Positions 28,356 to 42,200 of a DNA stretch of 64,000 nucleotides are shown here, one piece after another. Source of the DNA: Marinilabiliales bacterium (GTDB taxonomy: Bacteria; Bacteroidota; Bacteroidia; Bacteroidales; ML635J-15); the NCBI GenBank assembly GCA_002869385.1, contig PKTB01000013.1:49666-113665 (forward strand), given 5' to 3'. Positions within the stretch are counted from its first letter, which is position 1, and each line of letters starts with the position of its first letter. The notes under the pieces were generated by a model. The model was not told the origin of the DNA. It did no database searches and worked only from the letters and a program-made list of their open reading frames with translations. The position numbers and the translations under genes were made by a program.

Positions 28356-31300
28356 TTATTCCTTGATAACTCTCTTAACAACCATATTTGAATTATCGGG
28401 GTAATATTTTATTGTATAAACTCCAGCAGGATAGTCAGAAATATCAAAATTAAAATCATAGCTTCTCTCGAAACTTACGATTAATTGTCCTGTTTGTGAG
28501 AATATTTCAATTCTAGTGTTACTTTCGATTCCTGCAAAATTTAATTGTCCTGCTGTTGGATTTGGATAAACTGAAATGTTTGGATTAATAAACTGATCTA
28601 TTCCAACAATTGCCATTGTAGCTGTTTCTGTGATATCCCCATCAACAACTAAACCTGATGAATAATCTTCAAAACCTGAAGCAGAAATATAATATATATA
28701 TGTTCCCGCCGGAATATCGTTAAATGTTACGAAACCAGCATAATTTGTCATTAAAGTTTCGCCATCTAATTCAACAGTAGCATTTTCAATAGGTAAAACT
28801 CCGTCTGTTACATAAAACTCAACATCATAAACTAAATCAAGAACTATTGTTAGCACTTCATCTGCATATAAATCAATGTTATCAGAAACCATTGAATAAC
28901 CATCAGATGTCACAGTATAAGAATATATTCCTTCTGTCAAATCTTCAATAATCAATTGTCCTACAGCATCACAAACATAATCTGTTCCATTAAAATTAAT
29001 ATTTGCTCCGGAAATCGGATTACTTCCATCAGACACATTAAAAGTCAGGGTATATACAGCATCAAGAGCTACTTCTATATTTACGTCATCATCAGAAACT
29101 ATTACTGAATTTGAGTACGTAGTGAAACCGTCTGCAGAAACGCTATATTCAAAAGTACCTTCATTCAAATTCGAAACTGAAACCATTCCTGTAGCACTTG
29201 TTAGATAGTCAATTCCATTAAAGTTAATATTTGCACCTTCTATTGGGTTGGTTCCATCTGTAACAGTAAAGTTTACAGAATAAACTCTATTAAGGTGAAC
29301 AATTTCTTCTACATCAACTGCGACAACATCAAGTGTTGATGACACTTCTGAATAAAAGTCACTTGTTATAGTGTAAGCGTAAGTTCCAAGCGATACATCT
29401 TCAATCACAAGATGTCCACTATACGCAGTATAATCAACACCGTCAAAGTTTATATTTGCTGTACCTGCAGGACTTAATCCATCATAAAGATTAAATACAA
29501 CATCATATGCAGAAGGATTTAAAACCACATCCTCAAAATCATTTGCACCGTACATTGTAATTGAACCGGAATTATCATCGTAATTAAATGCACTTACGGT
29601 ATAATCATATTCATAATCCTCAACACTTTCAAAGACAACCTGACCTGCTGCATTTGTCAACCTGGTTCCAAAAGTTTCCAATGTAACATATGCTGATTCA
29701 ATAGGTAAAACACCATCTGTCACAGTAAATGTAAGAGAATGTCCTATTGCAGACAAATCTGCATTATAACCTATATTTAAATTACTTGCTGAAGCTCCAC
29801 CAGCATAAGTTGATGAATTTGTTCCTGTCCAGTTGTTAAAATTATAGCCTGAAACATGAGGTGTTGGTAAAATAAAATTTACAATAGAATTTAAAGCAAA
29901 TGCATATTGACCTATATGCTGTAACTGGTCTGCATCGCTTAAAGTAAGTGTAGAGATATTATTTGATGCAAATGAATAATCACATATTACTTTTAATGCC
30001 GTTGCATAATTAAGATCTACATCTGTCAATTGATTGTTATAGAAAGCATATTCATCTATTACAGCTAAAGAATATGCATTAACGTCAAGAATTGTAAGCA
30101 AATTATCTGCAAATGCCTCGACACCAATTTGTAATAAGTCTGCATATCCACCTATGGGTAGATTAATAATTACATTTCCTTTAAAAGCATAATCTCCAAT
30201 TTTCTTTATTGTAGATGGCATATAAACTCTTTCAATATCTTTATCTTCAAAAATACCATAAGAATTACCTACTATATAATCACCATCAGCAATCCCCCAA
30301 ACAGGTTGACCATCAAGAATATCAGGAAAAACAAGGTAAGTTCTGCCTATTGGAAAATCAACTAAACATTCAGTAATATAACCATTAGTAACGACTACAT
30401 CTTCATCACTCAAAACATAAACAGGCATCTCGTAAGAGAGAGTTAGGTCATTTATGATATCCTCTCCAGAATATGTAATATCATTATTATCTCTCCAAAA
30501 ATAATAATACGTACTTGGTTCTGAAGGCAGTTGAATTTGAGATAAACCAGAATTATTGTCAAATGCCCAATAGCCGATTTTATAAAGACTTTCACATGTT
30601 GAGATATCAACATCCGTAATTGAATTCCATGCAAAAGCATTAACATCTATAACTTCTAATGCTGTCAAAGAAGACAAATCTACTTCTGTTAAGTAATTTT
30701 GATAAAAAGCTGAATTTCCAATTACACGCAAAGATTCACATCCTGTAAAATTTACGCTATTAAGATATGCCTGAAAAAAAGCACCAACACCTATTTCATC
30801 CATAGAAATACAACCACTTAAATCTAATGCGCCATAATATCCATCAAAATTGAGTTAAAAAGCATAATCCCCTATTCGTTCTAGTTTTGTATAATTAGAA
30901 AAGTCAATATCGTTAAGTTTATTTCCTCTAAATGCATAATCATCAATATGTACAAGACTTTGAGAACAATTAGGAAATATAGTAATATCATTTGCCTCAA
31001 ATGACTTTTTCCCAAATCTTTCAAATTGAGAACAATTTTCCATATCCAGAACTTCGATATTATTGTCATAAAAAGCTCTGTTTCCAACAAATTGCATAGT
31101 TTATGGAAAAAACACCTCAGTTATACCTTTGCCTTCAAAAACTCCTTCTGTATTATCATCGGCAATTCCAATTACTGTTTGACCTTGCAATATCTCAGGA
31201 ATAGTAATACTAGTTTCTGTATAATCATAAATAAACTCAGTGATAACACCTTCAACAATTGTTACATCTGCATCTTGAATTGTATATGTAACGGGTACCC

Positions 31301-32093
31301 AATATTCAACAATAAAGTTAGACACAAAATCACCACCATCATACTGATTATTATTTTCGTCAATCCAGCCAAAAGAACTGTACTGTGTATTCACAGGTAA
31401 GCTAAAACCAGACATTGAATTATTATTAAATGCATAACCGCCGATTTTTAACAAAGATGTGCACCCACTTAGATTTAAAACAGTTAACTTATTATTTGAA
31501 AATGCTCCAATTCCTATTTCAACTAGAGAAGTACAAGAACTTAAATTTAAAGATGCTATTTGATTTGCTGAGAATGCAGAACTTTCAATAGTCTCCAAAG
31601 AAGTACAACCTGAAAGATTAACACTTGTTAAGCCATCTCCTTGTTGAGTAAAAAATGCAGTAGAACCAATACTGATTAAATTTATGTTACCACTTAAATC
31701 AACATCAATAAAGCTGTTTGAGTGGAACGCACCTATACCAATTTTTTCCAAATCCGGGCAATTACTAAAATTTACAGTTTCAATGCTGTTACCAAAAAAA
31801 GCATACTCCCCAATATATTCCATTCCTGAAGGTAAATCAACCTGTATCAAACCCATATTTGCAAAAACACCATCATCAGAATATTCATCAGCAATTCCTG
31901 TAACAGTTTGTCCTGACAATTGGTCGGGAATAATAATATATGTATCCCCCCCGACATAAGTACATTCTTGAATTACTCCATCGGTAATTGTTACATCAGA
32001 ATCCTGCAATGTATATTGAGCAAAAGAACTTATACTCAGTACAATTCCCAATAAAATGAGAGTTAATGTTTTTAGATCTACTTTGTTTTTCAT
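28356..32093 (-). pseudogene. BspA-like leucine-rich-repeat surface protein with PEGA/CarboxypepD-like repeats and T9SS C-terminus; two in-frame stops
   Basis: One frame of 1,245 residues from ATG 32093, broken by TAA at 31101-31103 (codon 331) and TAA at 30855-30857 (codon 413). Signal peptide (LTLILLGIVLSISSFAQ). Residues about 60-780 hold LRR_5 (BspA-type) repeats of about 22 residues, with units such as LEKIGIGAFHSNSFIDVDLS and LVEIGIGAFSNNKLTVLNLS, in three blocks separated by spacers with an SGQTV/QGQTV-x-GIAD motif. Five homologous modules of about 75-80 residues follow (about 785-1165; VTDGxxPIExAxVxxxG), similar to PEGA or carboxypeptidase-regulatory beta sandwiches. The end (ISVYPNPTAGQLNF) is a T9SS sorting domain. 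Both stops lie inside LRR units (YAF-stop-LNF and FFP-stop-TMQF), where Glu would fit. Role inferred: adhesion. Confidence 0.82.
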
Positions 32094-32117
32094 TTTGTTT
32101 CGTTTTAATGTTCAAAG

Positions 32118-32125
32118 CAAATGTA
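32118..32125 (-). promoter_or_regulatory. Candidate -7 box (TACATTTG) for the BspA-like gene
   Basis: On the minus strand TACATTTG matches TAnnTTTG, 24 nt before the ATG at 32093. No -33 TTTG at the usual spacing. Confidence 0.4.
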
Positions 32126-32190
32126 AGTTGTAAATCAGGAGATTAAAATATGTTTTTAGTGAACGGTTAGATTAGATTAGTTAACGGTAA

Positions 32191-32222
32191 AAAAAAGTAT
32201 CCGCTATAAATAACGGATACTT
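32191..32222 (-). terminator. Terminator of the 32277-33209 gene
   Basis: AAGTATCCG (32195-32203) and CGGATACTT (32214-32222) form a perfect 9-bp stem. On the minus strand it is followed by a long U tract (plus-strand A run up to 32196). Confidence 0.9.
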
Positions 32223-32276
32223 AAATTCCTTAAAAATCTCCTCAATTCCTCGGAATTTTTTTGCCTAAAACTACTG

Positions 32277-33209
32277 TTATTGAATAATCAGCTTATGAAA
32301 AAGCTTCTCATTCTTTTCATTTACAAAAATAATAAAATATAATCCTTTTGAAAGTTCTGATATACTTAATTTTAAGTTTTCTTCAAGTAATTTATTAGTC
32401 AATAAGATTTTACCTTTTTGATCTATAATCTGCACATGATAGTTAATGAAATTATCTGAACTGATAATAATATAATCACTCGCAGGATTTGGATAAACTG
32501 AAACCATTTCAGAGTCAAAATCATCAATTCCTGATTCATCAACTGTAACTGTTATTGTCCAGTTTGCTGTTGATTCATCTGCACCGTTAATAACATAAAC
32601 CACGTCTGATGAATAATCATTTGCTGTTACTCCGGATTCCTGTTGAACAGAATTAACTTCTGCAGTAGCTCCGGGGGCTAATAAAAAGTCAGGGATTAAA
32701 TTTGTGAGGTCTGTACCATTTTCAACAAGAACGCTAACTGTGTGTGCTGTTGTATTAATTTCGGCAGGTGAGACCTGCTCGTTGAAACTAAACTCCAGTA
32801 TATCTGTTGAAGCATATTCTTCTGTATCAAACCAAATAAAAGGTGCATCAGCATCACCAATTATCCCGTCAGATTCAAAAACTACAGTATTGGAAATTAG
32901 TGTTTCTGTTTCGGATGCATCCACAAACTTAAACTCCACCGTTTCGTCACTTGACTGGTTTGAATAAACTGTCAGATAAAATAGCTTATACTCTCCAGCA
33001 TCTTCAACATGAGAACAAACGCCAACACAAACATCATCAACAAATGCTCCAATATAATTTGATGCATTATCCTCAATAGTTCCTGAAATAGAAACTTGTC
33101 CAATAATATTCATTGTAAATTCATATTCAGCAGGATTAACAGTCCAAGGTTGTGCAAAACTTATAAAAGATATTGCTGTCAGGGTTAAAACTAAAATTTG
33201 CTTTTTCAT
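32277..33209 (-). CDS. T9SS-secreted protein sharing a domain with the giant neighbour
   Basis: An intact gene of 310 residues from ATG 33209. An in-frame ATG at 33239 lies upstream but would spoil the signal peptide (KKQILVLTLTAISFISFAQ). Residues about 20-125 (PWTVNPAEYEFTMNIIGQVS, later IGAFVDDVCVGVC and TVEFKFVDAS) match a domain near residue 2842 of the giant protein encoded just upstream (WSVNPEDYLYTANIIGQLS, VACFVDDECRGVA, IEFRVYDAS). Residues about 130-225 look like a second beta domain. The end (VSVYPNPASDYIII to LFHKLIIQ) is a T9SS sorting domain. Its leader contains the dispersed CGGTCATCCGTC motif, and it lies 36 bp from the giant gene on the same strand. Function unknown. Confidence 0.75.
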   Translation of the reverse strand: MKKQILVLTLTAISFISFAQPWTVNPAEYEFTMNIIGQVSISGTIEDNASNYIGAFVDDVCVGVCSHVEDAGEYKLFYLTVYSNQSSDETVEFKFVDASETETLISNTVVFESDGIIGDADAPFIWFDTEEYASTDILEFSFNEQVSPAEINTTAHTVSVLVENGTDLTNLIPDFLLAPGATAEVNSVQQESGVTANDYSSDVVYVINGADESTANWTITVTVDESGIDDFDSEMVSVYPNPASDYIIISSDNFINYHVQIIDQKGKILLTNKLLEENLKLSISELSKGLYFIIFVNEKNEKLFHKLIIQ

Positions 33210-33225
33210 GTTTTTGATTTTTGAT

Positions 33226-33237
33226 CGGTCATCCGTC
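33226..33237 (+). repeat. Dispersed 12-bp motif CGGTCATCCGTC, copy 2
   Basis: Identical to 51508-51519 and to the reverse complement of 7595-7606. It lies in the 36-bp gap between the giant gene's stop and the start at 33209. Confidence 0.6.
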
Positions 33238-33244
33238 ATCCGAC

Positions 33245-36200
33245 CTAATTTTTAACTATTTTAATTAACTCTTCTTTTCCGTTATACTCTATTTTAAGCA
33301 TGTAAACTCCATCACTAAGGTTCTTATCAAGTTTTAGCTCGTGTATTAAGTCAAGCTGATGTGAACCTTTTGGCAATTCAATTTGAGCAATACTAATTTC
33401 TGTACCTAATCAATTATAAAGTTTAAGTTGTACTTCCTGATCATCATTCAAATAGAAATTGAGACTAATATCTTTTCTAAATGGATTTGGATAAACATCT
33501 GCAAATACAGAAACATCTTCTTTACCAAAAGTCAGAAGCATAGGATCGTCCAGACTTCCTTGCATTTGATTTGATTTAAAGCCAATTGTCTCATTTGCAT
33601 ATAACCTACCATAAAGAGTTTTTGCTTCAAAATGTATTGTTTCAGGAGCCGCACTGTTTATAGTGATAAAGAACCTTACACTGCCATCAGTAAGTTTTAT
33701 TGGTTTTGCCTTCCCACAAATACCATATTCATCATAAGCAAACACATCATAGAGTTCGGGATTAATAAGTTCAAGTTCTGCAATTATCGTCATATTTTGC
33801 TCTGTTGAAGGTAAATCAGAATCATCATCAATTTCAATATTTGTTTTTGCTGTCACACCTGATGTATATTCTAATACTCCCTCAGATGATGAATACAATA
33901 TATAGCCTTTACCTGGTTGCATATATGTCAAACTACCAATCCAACCCTGAAGTTCACTATAAACTGCAAATTGGTGCTGAGATTTAATAATGTCATTATC
34001 ACTTGGTGTTAAACTTGAAAGTGCTTCCATTAGTGTTTTTTGAACAGATAATGGATAGCCAATCCAGTTCCATCCTGTTGAAACAGGAATCTGAACAGTA
34101 TCTGCAACGACTCTGTAACCCGACATGCTGAATGTCTGAGCATTAGAAGCATTCAATTTATATGTTGACATTACATCTAAACTTGTTAATGCTCCAAACC
34201 ACTCTCCCGAGCTCTTGTAGGTTGTGAAATCTGTTTGGGATTTAATAAGATCATGTATTTCAGCATCAAAGTCAGACATTGCTATATTTAAGTCATTAAA
34301 TTCATCAGAATATACATTAAATGAAACCCAATTCCATCCTGAATTTACAGCAAATGTCTGTTGTACAAAGTTAGTTGCATTAATTGGTAATGGATCTGCA
34401 ATACTTCCATAAAGTTCATTTGCTTCAAACTCCAAACTTGGTGTTACATTTGCAAATATTTCACCGGTACTTGCATCATAAACTCTAAATTCGATGTTTT
34501 AACCATCTTCATTCGCATAAGCATTTAAGAATACAAGATAGATATCCAGATTATCAAAATATTGAACATTAGCAACACCTCTGCATTCATCATCAACAAA
34601 ACATGCTACAATATCTTCCTCATCAGTTGAAAGAATCCCTCCTATACTTAATTGACCAATTATATTAGCAGTATAAAGATAATCTTCAGGATTTACTGAC
34701 CATTCAGGAGCATGTCCGTTAACTTTAACATTAATGCCAAGGCGTTCGTTATAATCCATTGAAGCAACCAGATTAATATCATGGTCATATTCTCCAATAT
34801 TTAGCTCAGGTTTAATTGTAATTTCAATTTCCTCAACTTCAAGAGGACTTAGATTTCCACTCGACTGATTCACTTCCATCCAGTCAGGAATATTTGTAAT
34901 ATTATAAGATTCGTTTAACCCTCCCTTATTACGTACGTTTACAGCTACAATCGTTTCTTCTTCAACAAACTTTTCAATCTCAATTTCCTGAAGGTCCCAA
35001 ACCACATTATTTCTATCTACAAATGCAGGCCAGGTAATTGTTGATGCTAATACATTATTATTAAGATCTTTCACTCCTCGAATTGAAATATCCAGAATCT
35101 GATTTTCAATTTCATTATCATCAACATTCGGTGTAATAACTACTTCGTCATCACTAATTACAATAGTGTGAGGAATTAAAACTTCCGGTCTTTGAAGCTT
35201 CATATTTGGTGTTTCAGAAGTAAAAACATTTACTGGTAATAAAGTGTCACCCGCAATACCAATTGTATCAAGAGTGAAGTTTCCAGAATTTTCATTTGAT
35301 ATTGATGGATTAGGAATAGTTACATCCTCAAATGGGAAATAGCCTTTAAGTCCAGGCTCATCACCAGACAAAGTATAATTCATATATCTTTGAATCTGAT
35401 CTTGAGTTCTTGCAGAATTCCAGAATCTAATTTCATCCATTTGACCAGTCATATACTGATCATAATAATCAATCATTGCAAGATTATACCAACGTGCTCC
35501 TGCAACGAATTGTGATGCTCCAAATCCTTCAAAATTAGTTGGACTTTCTGTCTCAACAAGATTTCCATCAAGATAAATACTCAAATAACCTATCCTATTA
35601 AGCGAAAGTGCAAAATGATGCCATGAATTATCAAGATATTCATCAGCAGTAATACTTACTGAATTTCCATTATTTGATACACTAATTTCATTATCTGATG
35701 TTGCAGTAATATTCCACCCATGCTGATTAAAATCATTCTCAAAATATCCATTTGATATAAGTGCAACATCAGAAACAGGAGTAGCTAATTTAAACCAAAA
35801 TTCTATTGTAAAATCTGTCTGATCTGAGAATACCATTGAACCGGCAGGAACAGGGAAACAATTGTCCCCTTGCAAATCAAGGCCTTTTCCATCTCTGGAA
35901 ACATGCCAAGTTCCATTCATCTCAGCATCACGTCCAAAAGCTATATCTTTTGCATAATCACCACTTGCTTCGTTTAAAGGCCATAATCCATAAAGTCCTT
36001 CTTCATAACCATTAAGTATTTGCCCTTTTTGAGATGATATTTCGGTTATCTGACGAGTATAATTCCAAATCCTTAGTTCATGAATATTTCCATAAAATGC
36101 CGAAGCATCCTCAGGACAATAGGCAACATACATCGTTCCTTCCAAAGAAGAATACATATCGAATTCAAACACTTCTGGTGACCCACTGGCTCCGCTTAGA

Positions 36201-39200
36201 ATAAACATTGTCATTTGAGGTTCGAGCGTTTCATCTCCACGATCATAAACTATGGTGTAGAAAACCCATTCATCAATGTTTGGATATGCGCTCTCAGATA
36301 TCATTGTCTGGCCATCCATTTCAATTACAACATGGTCTGACTCATTAAAACCTATCCAAAGTCCTCCCTGTATTGGATTTCCAATATTTATAAGACACTC
36401 TCTTCCTGTGCCATTACGTTTAGCCCAGAATTCTATTGTAAAATCTGAATGGTCTAAGTTAATATGGTCAATTTTCAGATTATCATTAACACCATCAAAG
36501 TGTACACTGGCATCATGAAGTAAAGTTGGACTATCAATGAGGTCAGTCCCATTTAACATACCACGTAACTTGATATAACTTTCAGAACCATATTGGCCAA
36601 AATTGAATAATTCTCCACTATTAATATCCTCATTAAATAATATAGAAATATCATCGCCATATGATAAAATTCCGTCAGCAGGTTCAGGTGTTCCGAACGG
36701 TCGAGGAGTAATTCTGTCAATAGTTCCTACTAAATGATCTGATTCATTAATTGACCCATCTGAACACATTGATGTTAAAACCAAAGTATAATTCCCATCA
36801 TTTAATGATGACACATCCCAATCAAAACTAACAGAAGATTCTCCATCAATATATAATTTCTCTCCTGTAAATCCTGCCCAATCAGTATCAACTGTATCAT
36901 TATAAAGGGTCATAAACGTAGTAGGTGTTGTTCCTGATTGATAATACTGGAAATATACTTTATCAAACGTTGACTGATTAATATTATAACCTGAAACAGT
37001 AACAGGCATAACATTTTCATTATAAACATTAATTACCCAATCATCTGTAATATTTGAGAATGTTACTTCAGTACAGGCAGGGATAAAATGAGCTGAAAAA
37101 GTTACACTATCAGCAATATCAGGGAAATTATCTGTTGGGTCATATTGACAAGATGAATGGAAAATTAACTGCAGATCGTCATATTCCATATCACCAGCAG
37201 GATTCTGCTCAACAGTTAGAGTTTTTGTCAATGTTTCTCCTGCAGCTACAAAGAAGGATCGGTTTGGATTCAATCCGTCAATTTTAATTACAGCACCATG
37301 CGGATTTGCATCTTCATCCACCTGAAGTTCATAAATAAAGTCGTGACCAGTAAAACTATTATTTGTTAGTTTTAACTCAAATACTGCAGCTTCTCCATCC
37401 GGCACATTTATTACAGAAGCCGGTTCAATATTTATCACCGGATCTTCTCTTTGTTGTGTTCCCTGATGAAGAATATATGGTTCATTAGTAGCTGAGTCAA
37501 GATATAGTGTTGTATATTCAGGTCCTTCGTATGGACAAGAACTTCTACCTCCTAAAATTGAAAATATAGGTGATGATGCAGTTAATCCGTAAGACACGTC
37601 TTCGCCATCAATATCATCTCTATAATTCGCCATTTCACCTAGATAACAAGATGAAAGAGCTACAGCAAATGCGATATTATAAATTTGGCCAATTGCAGGA
37701 GATAATAATTTACCATATGCAAAAGCAATTCCACTTGTAACTCCTGACATAATTTGCATTTCCTGATTAAAGTCTGCAAAATCATCCTGATTATCAGTAT
37801 TTATATACTCATCAACATTTGATTTCATAACCCCATCTTCATCCATCTTTACATCAATACTATAATAATCGCTCATATCGGGGTCGTCAATTACATAACC
37901 AAATGTCATGCGCCGTTGCTCGGTATACTCAAACCCGAGTTCCCGCTCCCACTCTTTATAAGTATTAGAGACAATCTGGAAACCAAATTTATTCAACTCA
38001 AATCCCATTTCTGCACCTCCGAACAGCTTGAACTTATAATTATATGTTGTTTCTTCTTTATCTGTTGACGTATAACTAACAATACTTTCATAAACTCCTG
38101 CAGTTCCATCAATGGATATGTTTTCGACCAGCTCTTCGGCCTCAACTTTAGCCTTTTCATTTAATGCTATTGTTTGCATCCAGACAGAAATCTGTTGATT
38201 TAAAAAAGCAATTGAGTCCATTTGTGTTGAATCTCCAAGAAAAACATAACTAGGTAATGTATCTCCTGACATAGCAATTGTATCTGCCCAGATAGGAGCC
38301 TCATTACTTGTACCATACAAAATATGATCAGCAGGTATTTTAGACTCATACAATGGTGATGTTTCAAGCAAAGCATAAATTAAGTCTCGATAATTGGGCA
38401 ATAAAGAATTTAAAATATGATCTTGAGAGTAAATAAAATATGTAGCTGAAGAATCTTCTGTTACAGCAAAACCTTCACGCTTACCCAATGTATAACATGT
38501 TTCTGCAGTGTACATTGGATCTAGATGCTCTAATCCATTATCCTGACAATATGTAGTTGGTAAAACTCTAAGATTTAAGGTTTGAGTAAAAAACATATTA
38601 TAAGATTTACCAATATAAACATCTGCATTTGAGCCTACAGCATTTGGTTCTGAGGATGTTGAAAATCTCTGAGTAAATGTTACCGATTCTGTAAATTCTC
38701 CTTTCTCATTAACGAAGTTAGATGATTCAATACCTCCATTTAATGTATTTTTATGCTCTGCCTCAAATACTGGTCCTGCAAGGCCACCACCAACTTCAAA
38801 TTTTGATCCATATAATAACTTATTATCGTACGTAGAACCTCCTCCGAAATTAAAATCATATGACTGTGAAATTGTATATCCGCTCTCTTTTTCAATATAA
38901 GTATAAGAATTTGTTCCAGGAGGGTCTCGCAAAATGTAGGTAGGGATTTCCGGTCCATAAGTTACAAAATTTACTCCACCATAATCGACACCGCCAAGCA
39001 CATATGCACGATATAAGTTTCCTTCATTACCAGCCCACTGTACGCTAAAGTCATCAGCATCAGCTGTAATTGTCATTGTTTTTGTGAATGACAAGTCAGC
39101 ATCTTCTGTCATATTAGGAACACCTACTCTAAAATATGGGTAATCTGCAACAATTCCATCTTCATTTGTTCCAAATTCATATGAAGGTGCATGTATTTCT

Positions 39201-42200
39201 AGATTATTTGTGATATTAACAGATGCATCATATATTGGAACAATATTATAAACGGTATCGTCATTATCATAGTTCACATATTCTGATTGAACTTTAACTG
39301 TAATATCATAGACCTTACCCATTTCGAAAACAGGATAATTTAAAGGCGAAGAATTTACTAAATCAAGAGTGTCATTTTCTTCAGTTTCTGTATTTAAAAT
39401 AATCAGTTGCTCCTCACCAAACAAAGGATTTTCATCTTCTCCGTACACAACTATTTCCGGTGTTTCATAATAAATAAAATTACGCAAGAAGTGATAATCA
39501 TATTCTAAAATATCTGTTTCTGTAATTGTATCTTCCTCCGAAACAACCTCGGTATAAATTGTATCTGTTTCGGTTGTTAACTGAGGTATTGTGCAAAGAT
39601 CTAATAGGCCTAAATCAAGATTGTCTATTGTATAATGATCATTTTCACATGAATGGATTTTATATACTTCCGGTAAAAGTCTAATTTCATATTCCCCGGA
39701 TTCCGAATCAGTTGTTACTGATACCATTGTTGTATCAATCATTGCATCAGAATAATCAATATCATATCCCTGCTCGTTTTCAAAAATAATTGTTCCAACA
39801 CCTATATTGTTTATTGACTCATCAAAACCAACAACTTTATCTCCTTCAACATCACCACCAACAAAACGACCGGCAACAATAACTGTTGTGGTATCATAAA
39901 ATGTTATTCCGTAAACATTATCCTGGAAATTATGTGTAGCATATGGGTCATTGTCTGTTGGTGAAGGCCATTGTCCATTATCTATAAATGTGTGACCGTT
40001 TTTCTTAATAGTAATAAAATGTTCTCCTATTGGCACAGAAACAGTAAAATTACCATATTGATCAGTTTGTATCGGGTCTCCTCCCGGGTCAAATTGTTGA
40101 GTGTTATCAATATAAACATTTGCCGCTTCGACAGGAAAATTTGTATTATTATAATAAACTGTTCCGGCAAAATCAAAAGCAGATTGATCAACAAAGTCAA
40201 TACCATTGTGAACAGGCGTTCCATCACCTATGAATAATGTGATATCTGTAGGATTAAACTCATGAACACCTAAAAATGGGCTAATAGAAAAAACATTTCC
40301 ATTGCCAGAATATCTAATCCCTTTTATTATGTAATTACCATTTTCATTAGTTATTCCACTTGGGTGCAATTGTTCGAAGCTAGGTGTTTCTGTTGACCAA
40401 TCCGGCCAATACTCTTCATAACCTGTTTCAGCTACAAAGTCATTTTTATTAAACTCATAATTAACATTAGATAAGTCATATGCTCCATATCCAAAGCTTT
40501 CATCCAACCTGTAATATCCTATTAAACCTTCTTCACTACCTGTTAAAATTCTTGTGTAATCCCTTTCTATCTCTTCGGGAGTTCTAACTCTTTGCAAGAT
40601 TCTCACTTCATCCATATTCCCTTTATACAAAGTATTAACCAATCTTCCTATACCCATTGCAGCCATCATATTATCGAATCGTGGTCCACAATCATTTCCA
40701 ACAACATCTTCGGGGACCCAAGGAATCTGAAGATTAGAATATATGGTAGATGCAATTTCTTCACCATTTAAATACATAATAAACTCACCCACATATGGAT
40801 CGATAGTTACAGCAATATGATACCATGTATCAGCGGACAGAATTGTGTCTCCTTCTAGTTGTGCAATCGGATCTTCTGTATCACCCCCACTGCAATTAAA
40901 GAAGTGCTCGTTAATAGCTGCAATAGGGCGCATATTCTGTAAACCAATATAGAAATTACCCATGTAAATTGTATAAAATACATTTCTCTGTCCTGACATC
41001 ATTAATTCAGGCTTTATCCATCCTTCAAAACTAAATGGATTATGAAATAGCGAATCATCACTGATATCATCTGTATAACTAAACTTTTGGATACCATCAA
41101 AATACAGTGAGCCAGAAACAAGATTTTCATCAGTAGAAACCCTTACTTCAACACCTTCAACGGCATTTCCACCTTAGTATGTAACTTTACCGGAAACGAT
41201 CCCTGAGCTATATCTAAATCCTGTTGCTTCAAGTGTGTCAGAATATTCTACAACAGCATTACATTCCCCCTTTGCACGAATTAAATACTCATAAAAAACA
41301 TTCGCTTCTGTATTATTATCTTCATAATAAGTGGCATTTGCACTTGTTACTGTGGTTAATAAACTATAAGATTGACCTGATTTTCTTCTATAAATCTCAA
41401 ATTCATCAACATCTGCCATCTTGTTAGGGTTAATTGACCATTCCAACAAAACTTTTGTGCTATAATAACCTTTCGATGCATCAAAATCGGCATGATTAAC
41501 ATACTCATCATCCTGATATGCAAATACATTATCAAATACCATTGTTTTATATACAGTACCTGAAGTTGTTGACAACGAACCATCTTCGCCACACTGATTG
41601 TATGCTTCAACTTTGTACTCATGATCTATACAGGACTCTGCAATATCAGTATATAATCTGTCATTAATGTCAATGTCTTCCTCAATAATTTCAAATGATC
41701 CTGCTCCTATTTTTCTATAAATCCTAAATGCAGTAGCAGGAGCTCCAACTTGTGTAAAATCCCAGCTAATATCAAAAACATCTCCATTAAGAGTAGCAAC
41801 AACATTTGTTGGTGCAGTTGTACATTCTGTATTCGCAGTACCGGTTTTAATGGAACTATAATTTAAATAATCATCTCCATTAGCATCAACACGGTATTGT
41901 ATTGGTTTTCCTAAATCTGCAGCATCGACAGTATGTGTATATTGCATAGCAGAAATACTGTTATCCAATACCTGCCAACCTTCATTGTCTATATTTGCGT
42001 ACAAAGTATATGTTGAAGGAATAGATGGTTCTGTTACCTGATTCCATTCAAGTTTTACAGTACCATTACAAACTGAGGCAGCATCTTCTGTCACAATCAA
42101 TCCTGTTACATTTTCATACTCTTTAAGATAATAGTTATAAAAGTTTATATCAGCCTCAGCATCTAAATATTGGTTAGTGCTTGGATTATACCAGTATGTT

